This document shows, one piece after another, positions 6,024-15,087 of a stretch of 64,000 bases of DNA. Origin of the DNA: Bacteroidota bacterium (lineage in GTDB: Bacteria > Bacteroidota > Bacteroidia > Chitinophagales > Chitinophagaceae); contig JAEZEI010000052.1 in assembly GCA_023417815.1 (NCBI GenBank), positions 124,001 through 188,000 on the forward strand, read 5' to 3'. The translations under genes and the position numbers were made by a program. How positions within the stretch are numbered: position 1 is the stretch's first letter; every line of letters begins with the position of its first letter. The notes beneath the pieces were generated by a model that ran no database searches, was not told the origin of the DNA, and saw only the letters and a list, made by a program, of their open reading frames with translations.

Positions 6024-8855
6024 ATGCCTGCCGTATCTAAGAAAAAAAATATTGCCCAAAAACAGGATGATATCCTGGTGCAGGGCGCCCGTGTTCATAA
6101 TCTTAAGGATATTACTGTTGCTTTTCCGAGGAACAGGTTCATCGTCGTTACCGGGGTGTCCGGTTCCGGGAAATCTTCTCTTACCATAGACACGCTTTTT
6201 GCAGAAGGCCAGCGCCGTTATGCTGAAAGCCTGAGTGCCTACGCCCGCCAGTTCATGCAGCGCATGAATAAGCCTGATGTCGACAATATAAAAGGGCTTT
6301 GTCCCGCCATTGCCATTGAACAGAAGGTGATCACCCGTACGCCGCGCAGTACCGTAGGCAGCATGACGGAGATATACGATTACCTCCGGCTGTTATTTGC
6401 ACGTGTGGGAAGAACTTATTCTCCCGTAAGTGGAAGGGAGGTGAAGAAAGATGATGTGGCGGATGTTGTAAGCGCAATAGAAAAGCTGGAAGAAGGTGAT
6501 AAGATTTTAATGCTGGTTCCATTCCGAAAAATGCGCAACCGCGATCTTAAGGAAGAACTGAATATCCTTTTACAAAAAGGTTTCGCGCGATTATATAAGG
6601 CCGGTGAGATCCTGCGCATCGAAGACCTGCTGGAACTGGAGAACCCGCCAGAATTTCTTTCAGATCTTTCCGCAGAAGGTGCGAACCAGGCATATATACT
6701 GGTTGACAGGATCGTGAAGAAGGAATTTGATGAAGACGACCTGCACCGTATTTCCGATTCGGTTAACACTGCTTTTTATGAAGGGGAAGGAATGATGATC
6801 CTTGAAGTGAATGCCTCTGAGAAGATCTACTTCAGCAATAAGTTCGAGCTAGACGGCATCCAGTTCGAGGAACCCGTTCCGAATCTTTTCAGTTTTAATA
6901 ATCCTTATGGCGCATGTCCCGTTTGCGAAGGCTTTTCGCAGGTGCTGGGGATCGATCCCGACCTGGTGATCCCCGACAAGCGGTTAAGCGTGTATGATGG
7001 CGCTGTTGCTCCATGGAAAGGCGAGAAACTCGGACTCTGGAAGGATAATTTCATCCGCCAGGTACGCGGAACAGGATTCCCGGTGCATAAGCCGGTGCTC
7101 GATCTTTCGCAAAAGGAACTGGACCTGCTTTGGAAAGGGAATGCCACCGTGCAGGGTATTGATGATTTCTTCAGGGAAGTTGAACAGAATCTTTACAAGG
7201 TGCAGTACAGGGTATTATTGAGCCGCTATCGCGGGAGGACGAAATGCCCTGAATGCGAAGGATACCGTTTGCGTAAAGAAGCGCTTTATGTAAAGGTGAA
7301 TGATAAGCATATCGGGGAGCTCTGCGAAATACCGGTAAGGGACCTGGCCGAATTCTTTAAATCTATTTGCCTTTCTGAATATGAGACCAAGGTGGCTTCG
7401 AGGATCCTCATCGAAATAAATAACCGTATCAGGACCCTCCTCGATGTTGGGCTCGGATATCTTACACTCAATCGCCTCGCGAATTCCTTAAGCGGTGGTG
7501 AAAGCCAGCGGATCCAGCTTACACGCAGCCTGGGAAGCAATCTTACCAACTCGCTTTACATCCTTGATGAACCATCCATTGGCCTGCACAGCCGCGATAC
7601 AGAAAACCTGATACGAGTATTAAAGGAGCTGCGCGATCTTGGTAATACGGTGATCGTTGTGGAACACGACGAAATGATGATGAAAGAGGCAGATCATATT
7701 ATTGATATGGGACCGCTTGCCTCCCACCTGGGCGGTGAGGTTGTGGCAGAAGGATCTTATGAACTGCTGATAAAAGAAAAGAAAAGCCTGACGGGGAAAT
7801 ATCTTGCCGGGGAGCTATCAATTACTCCTCCGAAACATGTCCGGAAATGGACACGGTATATTGCAGTGGAGGGCGCCATGGAAAATAACCTGAAGAACAT
7901 CACGGTAAAGTTCCCCCTGAATGTTCTGTGCGCCGTGAGTGGTGTAAGTGGAAGCGGCAAGACCACCCTGGTCAAAAGAATACTTTATCCTGCGCTCACC
8001 AAACTGAAGGGTGAATTCACCGAAAAGCCCGGGTTGTTCCACGACCTGAAGGGTGACCTGGATACGATAAGCCAGGTAGAGATGGTTGACCAGAACCCGA
8101 TAGGCAAATCGAGCAGGAGTAACCCGGTCACCTATATAAAGGTATATGATGATATCCGTGACTTGTTTGCCCGCCAGCCTTTGAGCAAAATGCGCGGATT
8201 TCAGCCAAAACATTTTTCGTTCAATGTGGATGGTGGAAGATGTGATGCATGCAAGGGAGAAGGAGAACAGGTTGTTGAAATGCAGTTCCTGGCGGATGTG
8301 CACCTTGAATGCGAAGTGTGCGGGGGAAAGAAATTCAAAGAGGAAGTGCTGGAAGTCACCTTCCATGAAAAGAATGTACACGACGTGTTGGAGATGGGAG
8401 TGGATGAGGCTATTGCATTTTTCAGCGAAGCAAAGGAATCGAAGGAAGCCCAGGATGTGGCGCGCCGGCTTCAGCCACTTTCTGATGTGGGCCTCGGTTA
8501 TATTAAACTGGGCCAGTCGTCCAATACATTAAGCGGAGGAGAGGCCCAGCGCGTGAAGCTTGCTTCATTCCTGGGAAAGGGTAAGGCGCAGGGGCATATC
8601 CTGTTCATTTTCGACGAACCAACAACAGGTCTTCATTTTCATGATATAAAAAAACTACTCGCATCATTTAATGCACTTGTTGAACAGGGTCATTCAATAA
8701 TAGTGATTGAACATAATACAGATGTATTAAAAAGTTGCGACTGGATAATTGACCTCGGCCCCGAAGCCGGCGATGGCGGGGGCGAACTGGTGTTTGAGGG
8801 CAAACCTGCAGACCTGGCAAAGAATAAGCAAAGCAGGACTGCGAAGTTTTTATAA
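6024..8855 (+). CDS. uvrA: Excinuclease ABC subunit UvrA
   Basis: 943 residues, the usual UvrA length. It is the damage-recognition ATPase of nucleotide excision repair and works with UvrB and UvrC in the cytoplasm. Two ABC modules are present: Walker A GVSGSGKSS near residue 45 and GVSGSGKTT near 640, signature LSGGESQR near 490 and LSGGEAQR near 835, and Walker B ILDEPSIGLH and IFDEPTTGLH. Two zinc modules are visible as paired CxxC motifs: CPVC with CPEC in the first half, and CDAC with CEVC in the second. Start: the first ATG, 9 bases after a -7 box. No uvrB is adjacent. Nothing looks damaged. Confidence 0.97.
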   Translation: MPAVSKKKNIAQKQDDILVQGARVHNLKDITVAFPRNRFIVVTGVSGSGKSSLTIDTLFAEGQRRYAESLSAYARQFMQRMNKPDVDNIKGLCPAIAIEQKVITRTPRSTVGSMTEIYDYLRLLFARVGRTYSPVSGREVKKDDVADVVSAIEKLEEGDKILMLVPFRKMRNRDLKEELNILLQKGFARLYKAGEILRIEDLLELENPPEFLSDLSAEGANQAYILVDRIVKKEFDEDDLHRISDSVNTAFYEGEGMMILEVNASEKIYFSNKFELDGIQFEEPVPNLFSFNNPYGACPVCEGFSQVLGIDPDLVIPDKRLSVYDGAVAPWKGEKLGLWKDNFIRQVRGTGFPVHKPVLDLSQKELDLLWKGNATVQGIDDFFREVEQNLYKVQYRVLLSRYRGRTKCPECEGYRLRKEALYVKVNDKHIGELCEIPVRDLAEFFKSICLSEYETKVASRILIEINNRIRTLLDVGLGYLTLNRLANSLSGGESQRIQLTRSLGSNLTNSLYILDEPSIGLHSRDTENLIRVLKELRDLGNTVIVVEHDEMMMKEADHIIDMGPLASHLGGEVVAEGSYELLIKEKKSLTGKYLAGELSITPPKHVRKWTRYIAVEGAMENNLKNITVKFPLNVLCAVSGVSGSGKTTLVKRILYPALTKLKGEFTEKPGLFHDLKGDLDTISQVEMVDQNPIGKSSRSNPVTYIKVYDDIRDLFARQPLSKMRGFQPKHFSFNVDGGRCDACKGEGEQVVEMQFLADVHLECEVCGGKKFKEEVLEVTFHEKNVHDVLEMGVDEAIAFFSEAKESKEAQDVARRLQPLSDVGLGYIKLGQSSNTLSGGEAQRVKLASFLGKGKAQGHILFIFDEPTTGLHFHDIKKLLASFNALVEQGHSIIVIEHNTDVLKSCDWIIDLGPEAGDGGGELVFEGKPADLAKNKQSRTAKFL

Positions 8856-8907
8856 AGACTTAAGATCTTGTCGCTATGTAGTTTTAAGGGTCATTTTTGA
8901 AAAAATA

Positions 8908-9002
8908 GTTCCCGCAGATTATCGGGGATGATTCGCTGATGTGTGCTGATCTTATGAATTCTGCGATTATCAGCGGACAAATCAGCGTTCATCTGCGGGA
9001 AC
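8908..9002. repeat. Repeat family A, complete copy
   Basis: About 95 bp with perfect 12-bp terminal inverted repeats, GTTCCCGCAGAT and ATCTGCGGGAAC, and internal GATTCGCTGAT / ATCAGCG blocks. It looks like a short non-autonomous palindromic element. It fills most of the gap after uvrA. Confidence 0.7.
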
Positions 9003-9060
9003 CATTTTTTTTAATCGAAAGCCTATAATATTCGCAAAGCCTAAATGCAAAAAGCCCAAG

Positions 9061-10764
9061 ATGACCAGGATTATTTTTCTTCTTTTTTTTCTTCTTCCTT
9101 TACAACTTTTCTCCCAGCAATTTGAATGGGCCTCCAGCGGAGATAACCTCAATGGCGGTGTAACAACATCCGCTTTGGACCGGCAGGGCAACCTCGTTGT
9201 GGCCATTGAAGCTCAGAGTGGCTGGTCGTACGATTCTCGATCGGGCCTTTATTCCTCTTCCGGCGATTCCATCAATCTATATCGCGGCGATTATATTCTT
9301 TTCGTGAGTTATGGCAAGGACGGGAAGATCAGCTGGTACCGTAAAATGGATCACATCCGGGATCCAATGGGGATGGGACTTGACAAGAATGGAAATGTAG
9401 TTGCCCTCGTCCGCAATATGCGGAACATCTATATCAGCGAAGTGGGGAAAGAAACAGGTAATACAGAGTATATAGTTCTCAAATTCGATGAGCAGGGTAA
9501 GATGACCGACATCGTCCAGGATTCGCTCGGGATCATTGATGATCCTATTCGTTTCATGGTTTCTTCAACCGGTGGATTTCTGGTTGCACAGAATGAGCAT
9601 AAGTATGAAGACAATGGCAGGGGTGGCAGGCAGGAGATGCAGTATGATGTGGTTTATAGTCTTGATGAAAATTTAAAACCTAAATGGACGGAAAGGATAC
9701 GCTATACGGATGGTCATGGCTACTTTGTTCCCGGCGTGCTGATTGATGAAGCGCCGGATGGAACTGTGTATGTGCTCACCACTATTGCTGGTGGCGTTAC
9801 GTTCCAGGGGAAAAGATTTACCCCGCCCATACTGGATAGCGTGCACCAGTATAACCGTCCTTATGAAGCGTACCTCGCCAGCTATACCAAAGATGGAAAA
9901 CTGAAGTGGGTGAAAAACTCCGGGGGTAAATCTATTTTCTCATCCCTGAAAGCCACCGGCAACGTGGTGCTGATCGGTGGCACCATCAACAACAATCATT
10001 AGTTCTTTGGAAAAATAATTGACACGACCAGTAAGAAGCACATGGTGCTCGCATCGTTTAACTCCAAAGGAAATTTAAACTGGGCTCAAACAACAAGGGC
10101 CTATACGGTTACTTCCATTGCAGAAGACCGCGATAAAAATATCTATGCAATTATATATAGCAAGGTGAGTTACCCGGATAAACTTGTTATCGAGAAAGAT
10201 ACGCTTCGGAACCCATACGAGAATTTACTTGTAATCAGTTATGATAGGGAAGGTAAATACAGGTGGGTGAAGCATACAAAACTTCCGCTGAACACGAATA
10301 AGTTTCCCATGCTGAAGATGGATGACTGCGGGAATATTTTTATCTCGGGGGAATTATGGTGGGTGCTTAAAGCGGAAATGAAATGGTTTGATGCTGCCCT
10401 GGTAAAGGGATATGGATATGGACCAATGCCTTTCATCGCCAAACTGAAGAATACCTTACCGGCTTTTTTTGTGAAGAAAGACGAATGTGTGATCAGCCCG
10501 GCCCCATGGGCGATAAGGAACTTTCCTAATCCATTCAGGGGTTCAACAACTGTTGAATACAAGATCACCTATGCCGATCCGAATGTATCGCTCGATGTTT
10601 ATGAAATGAGTGGCAGGCTGATCAAAAAAGTTTTTGTTTCAAAGAAACATAAGGCCGGCACCTTTACGATTCCTTTTAATTCAGGAAACTTGTCCAAGGG
10701 AGTGTATGTGCTTGTACTTCGGGGCACGGAAGCGGTCGCTACGGAACAAATGATCGTACTTTAA
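9061..10764 (+). pseudogene. T9SS-exported protein interrupted by an in-frame stop
   Basis: An ATG at 9061 opens a frame with a clear signal peptide (MTRIIFLLFFLLPLQLFSQQ), followed by beta-propeller-like repeats (units such as LDKNGNVVALV, YSLDENLKPKW, YTKDGKLKWVK). A single TAG at 10000-10002 stops it. The same frame then continues without any shift (FFGKIIDTTSKKHMVLASF) to 10764 and ends in a type IX secretion type A sorting domain (NFPNPFRGSTTVEY, then SLDVYEMSGRLIKKV, GVYVLVL). With the stop removed the product is 567 residues. The truncated product lacks the export signal. A sequencing error, a recent point mutation or readthrough are the options. Confidence 0.8.
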
Positions 10765-10799
10765 TTCCAGATAATTAATCCGAAAGACGAAAGACCGAC

Positions 10800-10861
10800 T
10801 TGTAGAGACGCAAGATTTTGCAACTTCCAACCTCCAACTTCCAACTTCCAACCTCCAACCC
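10800..10861. repeat. Repeat families B and C, joined
   Basis: TGTAGAGACGCAAGATTTTG (half of family B) runs directly into units of CAACTTCCAACCTCC (family C). The same pairing, inverted, occurs at 27319-27377. It lies between the convergent 3' ends of two genes. Confidence 0.6.
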
Positions 10862-11944
10862 CTACGGTACTATCGATGTAAACAAATACGTGGCGAAGAT
10901 CACCAGTAGTACAACTCCCTGCAGCACGGTAGTTCTGCCTGTGCCGAAAGAAAGGATGATGGTGATCAGTGAAAGAAAAAGAAGGAGGGTTGATTTGGTA
11001 TCGATACCCAGCGTTACGGTAAATCCTGAAAAGATGGAAACAGCAGCCACCGCCGGGATGGTAAGCCCGATACTTGCCAGGGCAGAACCCAACGCCAGGT
11101 TAAGACTCGTCTGCAGCCTGTTCTTACGTGCAGCGCGAACCGCAGCGAGGCCTTCAGGCAGCAGGATCACAAGGGCCACGATAACACCCACCAATGATTT
11201 AGGCGCTCCGTAAGAAACAACGGTTGTTTCAATAACAGGCGCCAGCAGTTTTGCAAGGAATACAACTGCCGCCAGGCAAATGATGAGCAGTCCAAGACTT
11301 GCAATGGTGATAACAATGGAGGGCGGCTCGGCATGTTCGTCTTCCGTTTGATGCGCTTTCTCCGGGAGGAAATAGTCGCGGTGCCTACCTGCCTGCACTA
11401 TAACGAAAGTCATATACAGTATCAGAGAAACGATCGCAACAAATATGAGCTGTGAATTGGAATACGTAGGCCCGGTTACACTCGTGGTGTAATTCGGAAG
11501 AATAAGCGTAAGTACGCTGATGGCAATAAGGGTTACGAGCGCAGCGCTCACTCCCTGTTTTCCGAATACCTGTTCATGAAATTTATATCCGCCAATAAGC
11601 AGGCATAATCCAATAATACCGGTAAGAATGATCATAACCGCTGCAAATACCGTGTCTCTCGCCATTGCCGACGTTTCAACACCTCCGGCGAGCATAAGGG
11701 ATACGATCAGCGCAACCTCGATGATGGTGATGGCAATGGCCAGTACAAGCGTACCATAAGGTTCTCCCACTTTGTGGGCCACAACCTCCGCATGGTGCAC
11801 CGCTGAGATAACAGCACCGATCAGGGATAATGACTGTAATATAGTGAGCAGTACTGAATCAGATGCGCCTGCAAAATATAATGCTACAGAAAGAAAAGGA
11901 AAAAGGATCGACCACAGTGGAAGCCCGAATTTTGGTTTCGCCAT
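10862..11944 (-). CDS. ChaA-like calcium/sodium:proton antiporter
   Basis: 360 residues with about 11 hydrophobic helices: an inner-membrane cation exchanger of the CaCA superfamily, ChaA branch. The first alpha repeat is around residues 58-90 (GEPYGTLVLAIAITIIEVALIVSLML) and the second around 245-300 (IVALVILLPEGLAAVRAA and NLALGSALASIGLTIP). Both carry the acidic residue inside a membrane helix that binds the cation. A hydrophilic loop (HQTEDEHAEPP) splits the halves. The role would be export of Ca2+, Na+ or K+ in exchange for protons. It stands 26 bases downstream of the SRAP gene on the same strand and could be co-transcribed. Confidence 0.88.
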   Translation of the reverse strand: MAKPKFGLPLWSILFPFLSVALYFAGASDSVLLTILQSLSLIGAVISAVHHAEVVAHKVGEPYGTLVLAIAITIIEVALIVSLMLAGGVETSAMARDTVFAAVMIILTGIIGLCLLIGGYKFHEQVFGKQGVSAALVTLIAISVLTLILPNYTTSVTGPTYSNSQLIFVAIVSLILYMTFVIVQAGRHRDYFLPEKAHQTEDEHAEPPSIVITIASLGLLIICLAAVVFLAKLLAPVIETTVVSYGAPKSLVGVIVALVILLPEGLAAVRAARKNRLQTSLNLALGSALASIGLTIPAVAAVSIFSGFTVTLGIDTKSTLLLFLSLITIILSFGTGRTTVLQGVVLLVIFATYLFTSIVP

Positions 11945-11970
11945 GCGTAAAGATAACCCTCATGCTTTTT

Positions 11971-12780
11971 TTATTCGTACACAAGCGGAATTTTTTCAAG
12001 ATCAACGTAATCAAAAGGTGCGGTGGGGTCAATTGAATCACGGAAATCTTTGGCGATCGTACATACCTGCATAGATGATGACGGGATCTTATACGATGCA
12101 GTGGAAAGGATCTCCTCTTCACTGAGCTCTTCCATAAGCCAGCGCCAGGCAAGGTCTTCAGGCAATATGCACGGCATTCTTTTTTTGCTGTTGTGTACCT
12201 GCTCCATTAAAGGATTCGCGGCCGTGGTGATGATTGCATAGCTGTTCACATATTCGCCCGTCGTAATATCTTTCCATGGAGTATAGATCGCAGCCATGAA
12301 AAAATATTCCTTATCCTTCAGCGATATATGATAAGGATATTTAAGAGGAGTTTTAACCGGTTGACCGGTACGTTTATTTAAAGGGTAAACATGGCGCCAT
12401 TCGAAGAAGCCGGACGACAGAACAAGACACCGGTTGTTAAGCGCTGCGTTCCTGTAGATCTTTCCTGGCTTCAGCAATTCTTCACAGGTGGCATTCAGCG
12501 TAATGATTGGTGGCTGAAAAGAACCATCCGGTTTTTTATATCCGTGGCGCATCTTATCCACCTCTTCCCGGGTTTTTATATACCCGGGAATGAATCCCCA
12601 CTCCATCAATGTGATCTCAAAATCATTCTCTGATGTTTTAACCAATACAGGATGGTCGCCGAATTCAAACCCTGTTTGAAGGGGTTGCGTAAGGAAATCA
12701 TAACCTGCAACAGCCTTTTCTATGTCTTTTAACCGGATGAACTCCGTCTTTAAAACCTTTACACCATTATAATAACACAT
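11971..12780 (-). CDS. SOS response-associated peptidase-like (SRAP/YedK) protein
   Basis: 269 residues of the SRAP family (bacterial YedK, human HMCES), which crosslinks to abasic sites in single-stranded DNA. Cys2, the catalytic nucleophile exposed after Met removal, is present (MCYYNG). The conserved Asn is in LNATCEE, the conserved Glu in SSGFFEW, and the active-site His in the HNSKKRMP loop. The length is slightly above the usual 220-240 because of an insertion near residues 85-100. The start is fixed by Cys2. Its 5' end overlaps the preceding small gene by 14 bases, so the two are translated from one message. Confidence 0.93.
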   Translation of the reverse strand: MCYYNGVKVLKTEFIRLKDIEKAVAGYDFLTQPLQTGFEFGDHPVLVKTSENDFEITLMEWGFIPGYIKTREEVDKMRHGYKKPDGSFQPPIITLNATCEELLKPGKIYRNAALNNRCLVLSSGFFEWRHVYPLNKRTGQPVKTPLKYPYHISLKDKEYFFMAAIYTPWKDITTGEYVNSYAIITTAANPLMEQVHNSKKRMPCILPEDLAWRWLMEELSEEEILSTASYKIPSSSMQVCTIAKDFRDSIDPTAPFDYVDLEKIPLVYE

Positions 12781-13015
12781 CCTGTTGTTTTAAATGAGCC
12801 GATATAGCTGCACCAGATAATTGTGCATCACGATACCTCGACGGATCCTCTGGCAGGGTCGCCCAGAACGTATCCCCATTCTGCGCTTCCGCTTTCACAA
12901 TTATCACCGGTGCAAGATCTTTTCCCGCTACCTGGAAAACATCCGTGGTGTTCACTTGATATTGAACCACCGTTAAATCTCTTCCCAAAGGATCAGTAAC
13001 CTTGAATCTTTTCAT
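12767..13015 (-). CDS. Small hypothetical protein in the SRAP operon
   Basis: 82 residues starting MKRFKVTDPLGRDLTVVQY. It looks like a compact, mostly beta protein with no recognisable motif. It lies between the S24-like gene and the SRAP gene, overlapping the latter by 14 bases, so it probably belongs to the same operon. The ATG at 13015 was chosen over the open upstream extension, which lacks a convincing start. I do not recognise the family. Confidence 0.6.
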   Translation of the reverse strand: MKRFKVTDPLGRDLTVVQYQVNTTDVFQVAGKDLAPVIIVKAEAQNGDTFWATLPEDPSRYRDAQLSGAAISAHLKQQDVLL

Positions 13016-13026
13016 TTCTAAATTAA

Positions 13027-13317
13027 TTAAACCGGGTGAATAACATATTGAACCCATCCATATATGTTCGATTCGCTGATGTGCATTTCAAGCGGGCTTA
13101 ACCCTTCGGCATAAAAGATCATCCTGTTTCCCTTCACCACCGCTCTTCTTATAACAAACCTGTTATCAAGTTCAAGCACAACTACTTTTCCATCATAATT
13201 ACATTCACTATGACTTACAGAAATATAATCTCCCTTATTTATACCGAGGTCTTTCAGCATGGAAGTATGGATCTTCATCATGCTGGTTTTTTGTATTGTT
13301 GAAACGGCTGTGTTCAT
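13027..13317 (-). CDS. Stand-alone S24/UmuD-like domain, catalytic Lys missing
   Basis: 96 residues. The order of elements follows the LexA/UmuD S24 fold: HTSML in the place of the GDSM serine loop, then DLGINKGDYISV (typical ...GIxxGDxVLV), GKVVVLELDNRFVIRR, and EMHISESNIYGWVQYVI (typical ...IxGxVxxvi). The Ser of HTSML (residue 19) is kept, but the Lys expected in VKR is Arg (IRR, residue 57), so self-cleavage is doubtful. No helix-turn-helix is attached. It heads the operon with the small protein and the SRAP gene. GTG at 13329 is an alternative start. The family assignment is inference from pattern only. Confidence 0.6.
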   Translation of the reverse strand: MNTAVSTIQKTSMMKIHTSMLKDLGINKGDYISVSHSECNYDGKVVVLELDNRFVIRRAVVKGNRMIFYAEGLSPLEMHISESNIYGWVQYVIHPV

Positions 13318-13338
13318 TTTATAATCCACTTTTGTAAA

Positions 13339-13367
13339 ACTAAAGTATTTAGTATTTTTATGCTAAA
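13339..13367. promoter_or_regulatory. Palindromic candidate operator in a divergent promoter
   Basis: Two overlapping dyads lie in the 59-bp gap between divergent genes: ACTAAAGTATTTAGT (13339-13353, perfect 6+3+6) and TTTAGTATTTTTATGCTAAA (13348-13367, seven of nine pairs matched). Three CTAAA/TTTAG half-sites are thus spaced on both sides. The position would let one regulator control both arms. Confidence 0.4.
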
Positions 13368-13376
13368 TTTTTTTTC

Positions 13377-13949
13377 ATGACGGAAGCTTCCCTCTGTGAA
13401 TATTTCATAACCATTAATCCTCATAGCGCTTTAAAAGAACGGATAGGACAGGCGAGGGAATTTTTCAGCAGGCAACTGGATCTTGTAAGATCAATGCCCC
13501 AGCCTGGAGTACTGATCTGCAGGTTTACCCAGCTCGAGATCGCGGAAGAAAGGATAGTTCGAAATTTGCGCGACATCTGCAACGACACCACGCCATTTCA
13601 TGTTGCCATCGATGGATTCGAAACCCGGCCAACGCATTCAGTACTCTTTCATTTAAAGAAGAATAACCTTTTAAAATTCATCAGGTCGCTTAAGGCTGCG
13701 CAACGCCTGATGAAATTTGATAACGATAACAAGCCTTGGTTTGCAGAGGATCCGAATATCATGATAGCATCCTCATTAAAACCCTGGCAGTTTGAAAAAG
13801 CCACGACTCTCATAGCCGGTAAATCCTTCAGGGATTCATTCCTGGCAAATAATATCTGTATTCACAAGAAAAGGAACGGGATCACGGAGAAGATCAGCAT
13901 GCTGCCGCTGGGTGCAAAAGTTACCCCGAAACAACAAACATTATTCTGA
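13377..13949 (+). CDS. 2'-5' RNA ligase-like (LigT/2H) protein, degenerate active site
   Basis: 190 residues. The start (EYFITINPHSALKERIGQAREFF) and the block ETRPTHSVLFHLKK fit the first half of 2H phosphoesterases. The second half has PNIMIASSLKPWQFEKA where an HxT/S motif is expected, and there the His is absent. The first motif is also irregular. Family members hydrolyse or ligate cyclic phosphates in RNA or nucleotides, but this copy may only bind. Its stop overlaps the start of the radical SAM gene by one base (TGATGA region), so the two are coupled. Confidence 0.65.
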   Translation: MTEASLCEYFITINPHSALKERIGQAREFFSRQLDLVRSMPQPGVLICRFTQLEIAEERIVRNLRDICNDTTPFHVAIDGFETRPTHSVLFHLKKNNLLKFIRSLKAAQRLMKFDNDNKPWFAEDPNIMIASSLKPWQFEKATTLIAGKSFRDSFLANNICIHKKRNGITEKISMLPLGAKVTPKQQTLF

Positions 13950-15055
13950 TGACAAAACTAAAGCAGGACCATTACAGGATATCCCCTGTTGACAAGGATG
14001 GATCCGTTCAATACAAAGCGGGAAGAGGCGCCCAGGTTAATACACCGAATAAATTCCTCAACGATACGCGTACACGCCAGCATGCAGAAGGCATTGATGA
14101 CTGGATCGATGAAGATGTTTCAACCCAATATATAGAGAGCGAAGCAAAGTCGATCGTGAATAAGGTGGACAGTCCTGATGTGGGCATGATGTACAGCATG
14201 AACCCCTATGCAGGCTGTGAACACGGATGTATCTATTGCTTCGCACGAAATGTACATGAATACTGGGGTTACAGCGCAGGCCTCGATTTTGAAAGCAGGA
14301 TCATTGTGAAGAAGAATGCTCCTGCATTGCTTCGTAAATTCCTTTCTCATCCGAAATGGATCTGCCACCCGATAAGCCTGAGCGGGAATACGGATTGTTA
14401 CCAGCCTGCAGAAAGAAAATTCAGGATAACACGTGGATTGCTCGAAGTATGCAATGAATTTAACCAGCCAGTTGGTATCATTTCCAAGAATGCTGGCATG
14501 TTACGCGACCTGGACCTGCTCAGGGAGATGGGTAAAAAAAATCTTGTTTCCGTGCTGGTTTCAATTACAAGTTTCAATGAAGATCTGCGGAGAACGATGG
14601 AACCCAGGACGACTACCGCATCGCAAAGAATTAAACTTATCCGGGAATTGAGTAATGCCGGGGTGCGCGCAGGTGTAATGCTGGGCCCTATGATCCCGGG
14701 GCTTAACGATCATGAAATGCACCGCATCATGAAGGAAGCTTCAGAGAATGGCGCCGTGTTTTCAGCCTATACATTCATCCGGCTGAATGGTTCCATAAAA
14801 CTTATGTTCCACGACTGGCTGTATAAAAATTTTCCGGACAGGGCCGATAAAGTATGGCACCTTATCGAGCAAAGTCATGGTGGAAAGGTTAATGATACCC
14901 AGTGGGGCAGAAGGATGCGGGGCGAAGGAGGTCATGCAGATATCATAGCGAAGCAGTTCAGGATATATGGCGAAATGTTTGGGTTGAACGACAGTCGTTG
15001 GGAATTGAACTGTTCCTCCTTCAAAGTGCCCGGCTCACAGATCAGCATGTTCTAA
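13949..15055 (+). CDS. PA0069/Rv2578c-type radical SAM protein
   Basis: 368 residues. The iron-sulfur motif CEHGCIYC (CxxxCxxC) is near residue 90, followed by a FARNVHEYWG stretch typical of the PA0069 branch, which is distantly related to spore photoproduct lyase. A TIM-barrel body follows (SLSGNTDCYQPAE, GVRAGVMLGPMIPGLND). The reaction is not established for the family; links to DNA or nucleotide repair have been suggested from gene neighbourhoods. It is coupled to the LigT-like gene and lies divergent to SRAP, which supports a genome-maintenance theme. Confidence 0.88.
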   Translation: MTKLKQDHYRISPVDKDGSVQYKAGRGAQVNTPNKFLNDTRTRQHAEGIDDWIDEDVSTQYIESEAKSIVNKVDSPDVGMMYSMNPYAGCEHGCIYCFARNVHEYWGYSAGLDFESRIIVKKNAPALLRKFLSHPKWICHPISLSGNTDCYQPAERKFRITRGLLEVCNEFNQPVGIISKNAGMLRDLDLLREMGKKNLVSVLVSITSFNEDLRRTMEPRTTTASQRIKLIRELSNAGVRAGVMLGPMIPGLNDHEMHRIMKEASENGAVFSAYTFIRLNGSIKLMFHDWLYKNFPDRADKVWHLIEQSHGGKVNDTQWGRRMRGEGGHADIIAKQFRIYGEMFGLNDSRWELNCSSFKVPGSQISMF

Positions 15056-15087
15056 ATTAGCGGAACACATTTTGGAACGTTCACTTC

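Noticed and set aside
7818..8381. A 187-codon minus-strand frame inside uvrA
   Set aside because: It lies opposite the second ABC module of uvrA; its sequence follows the complement of conserved codons.
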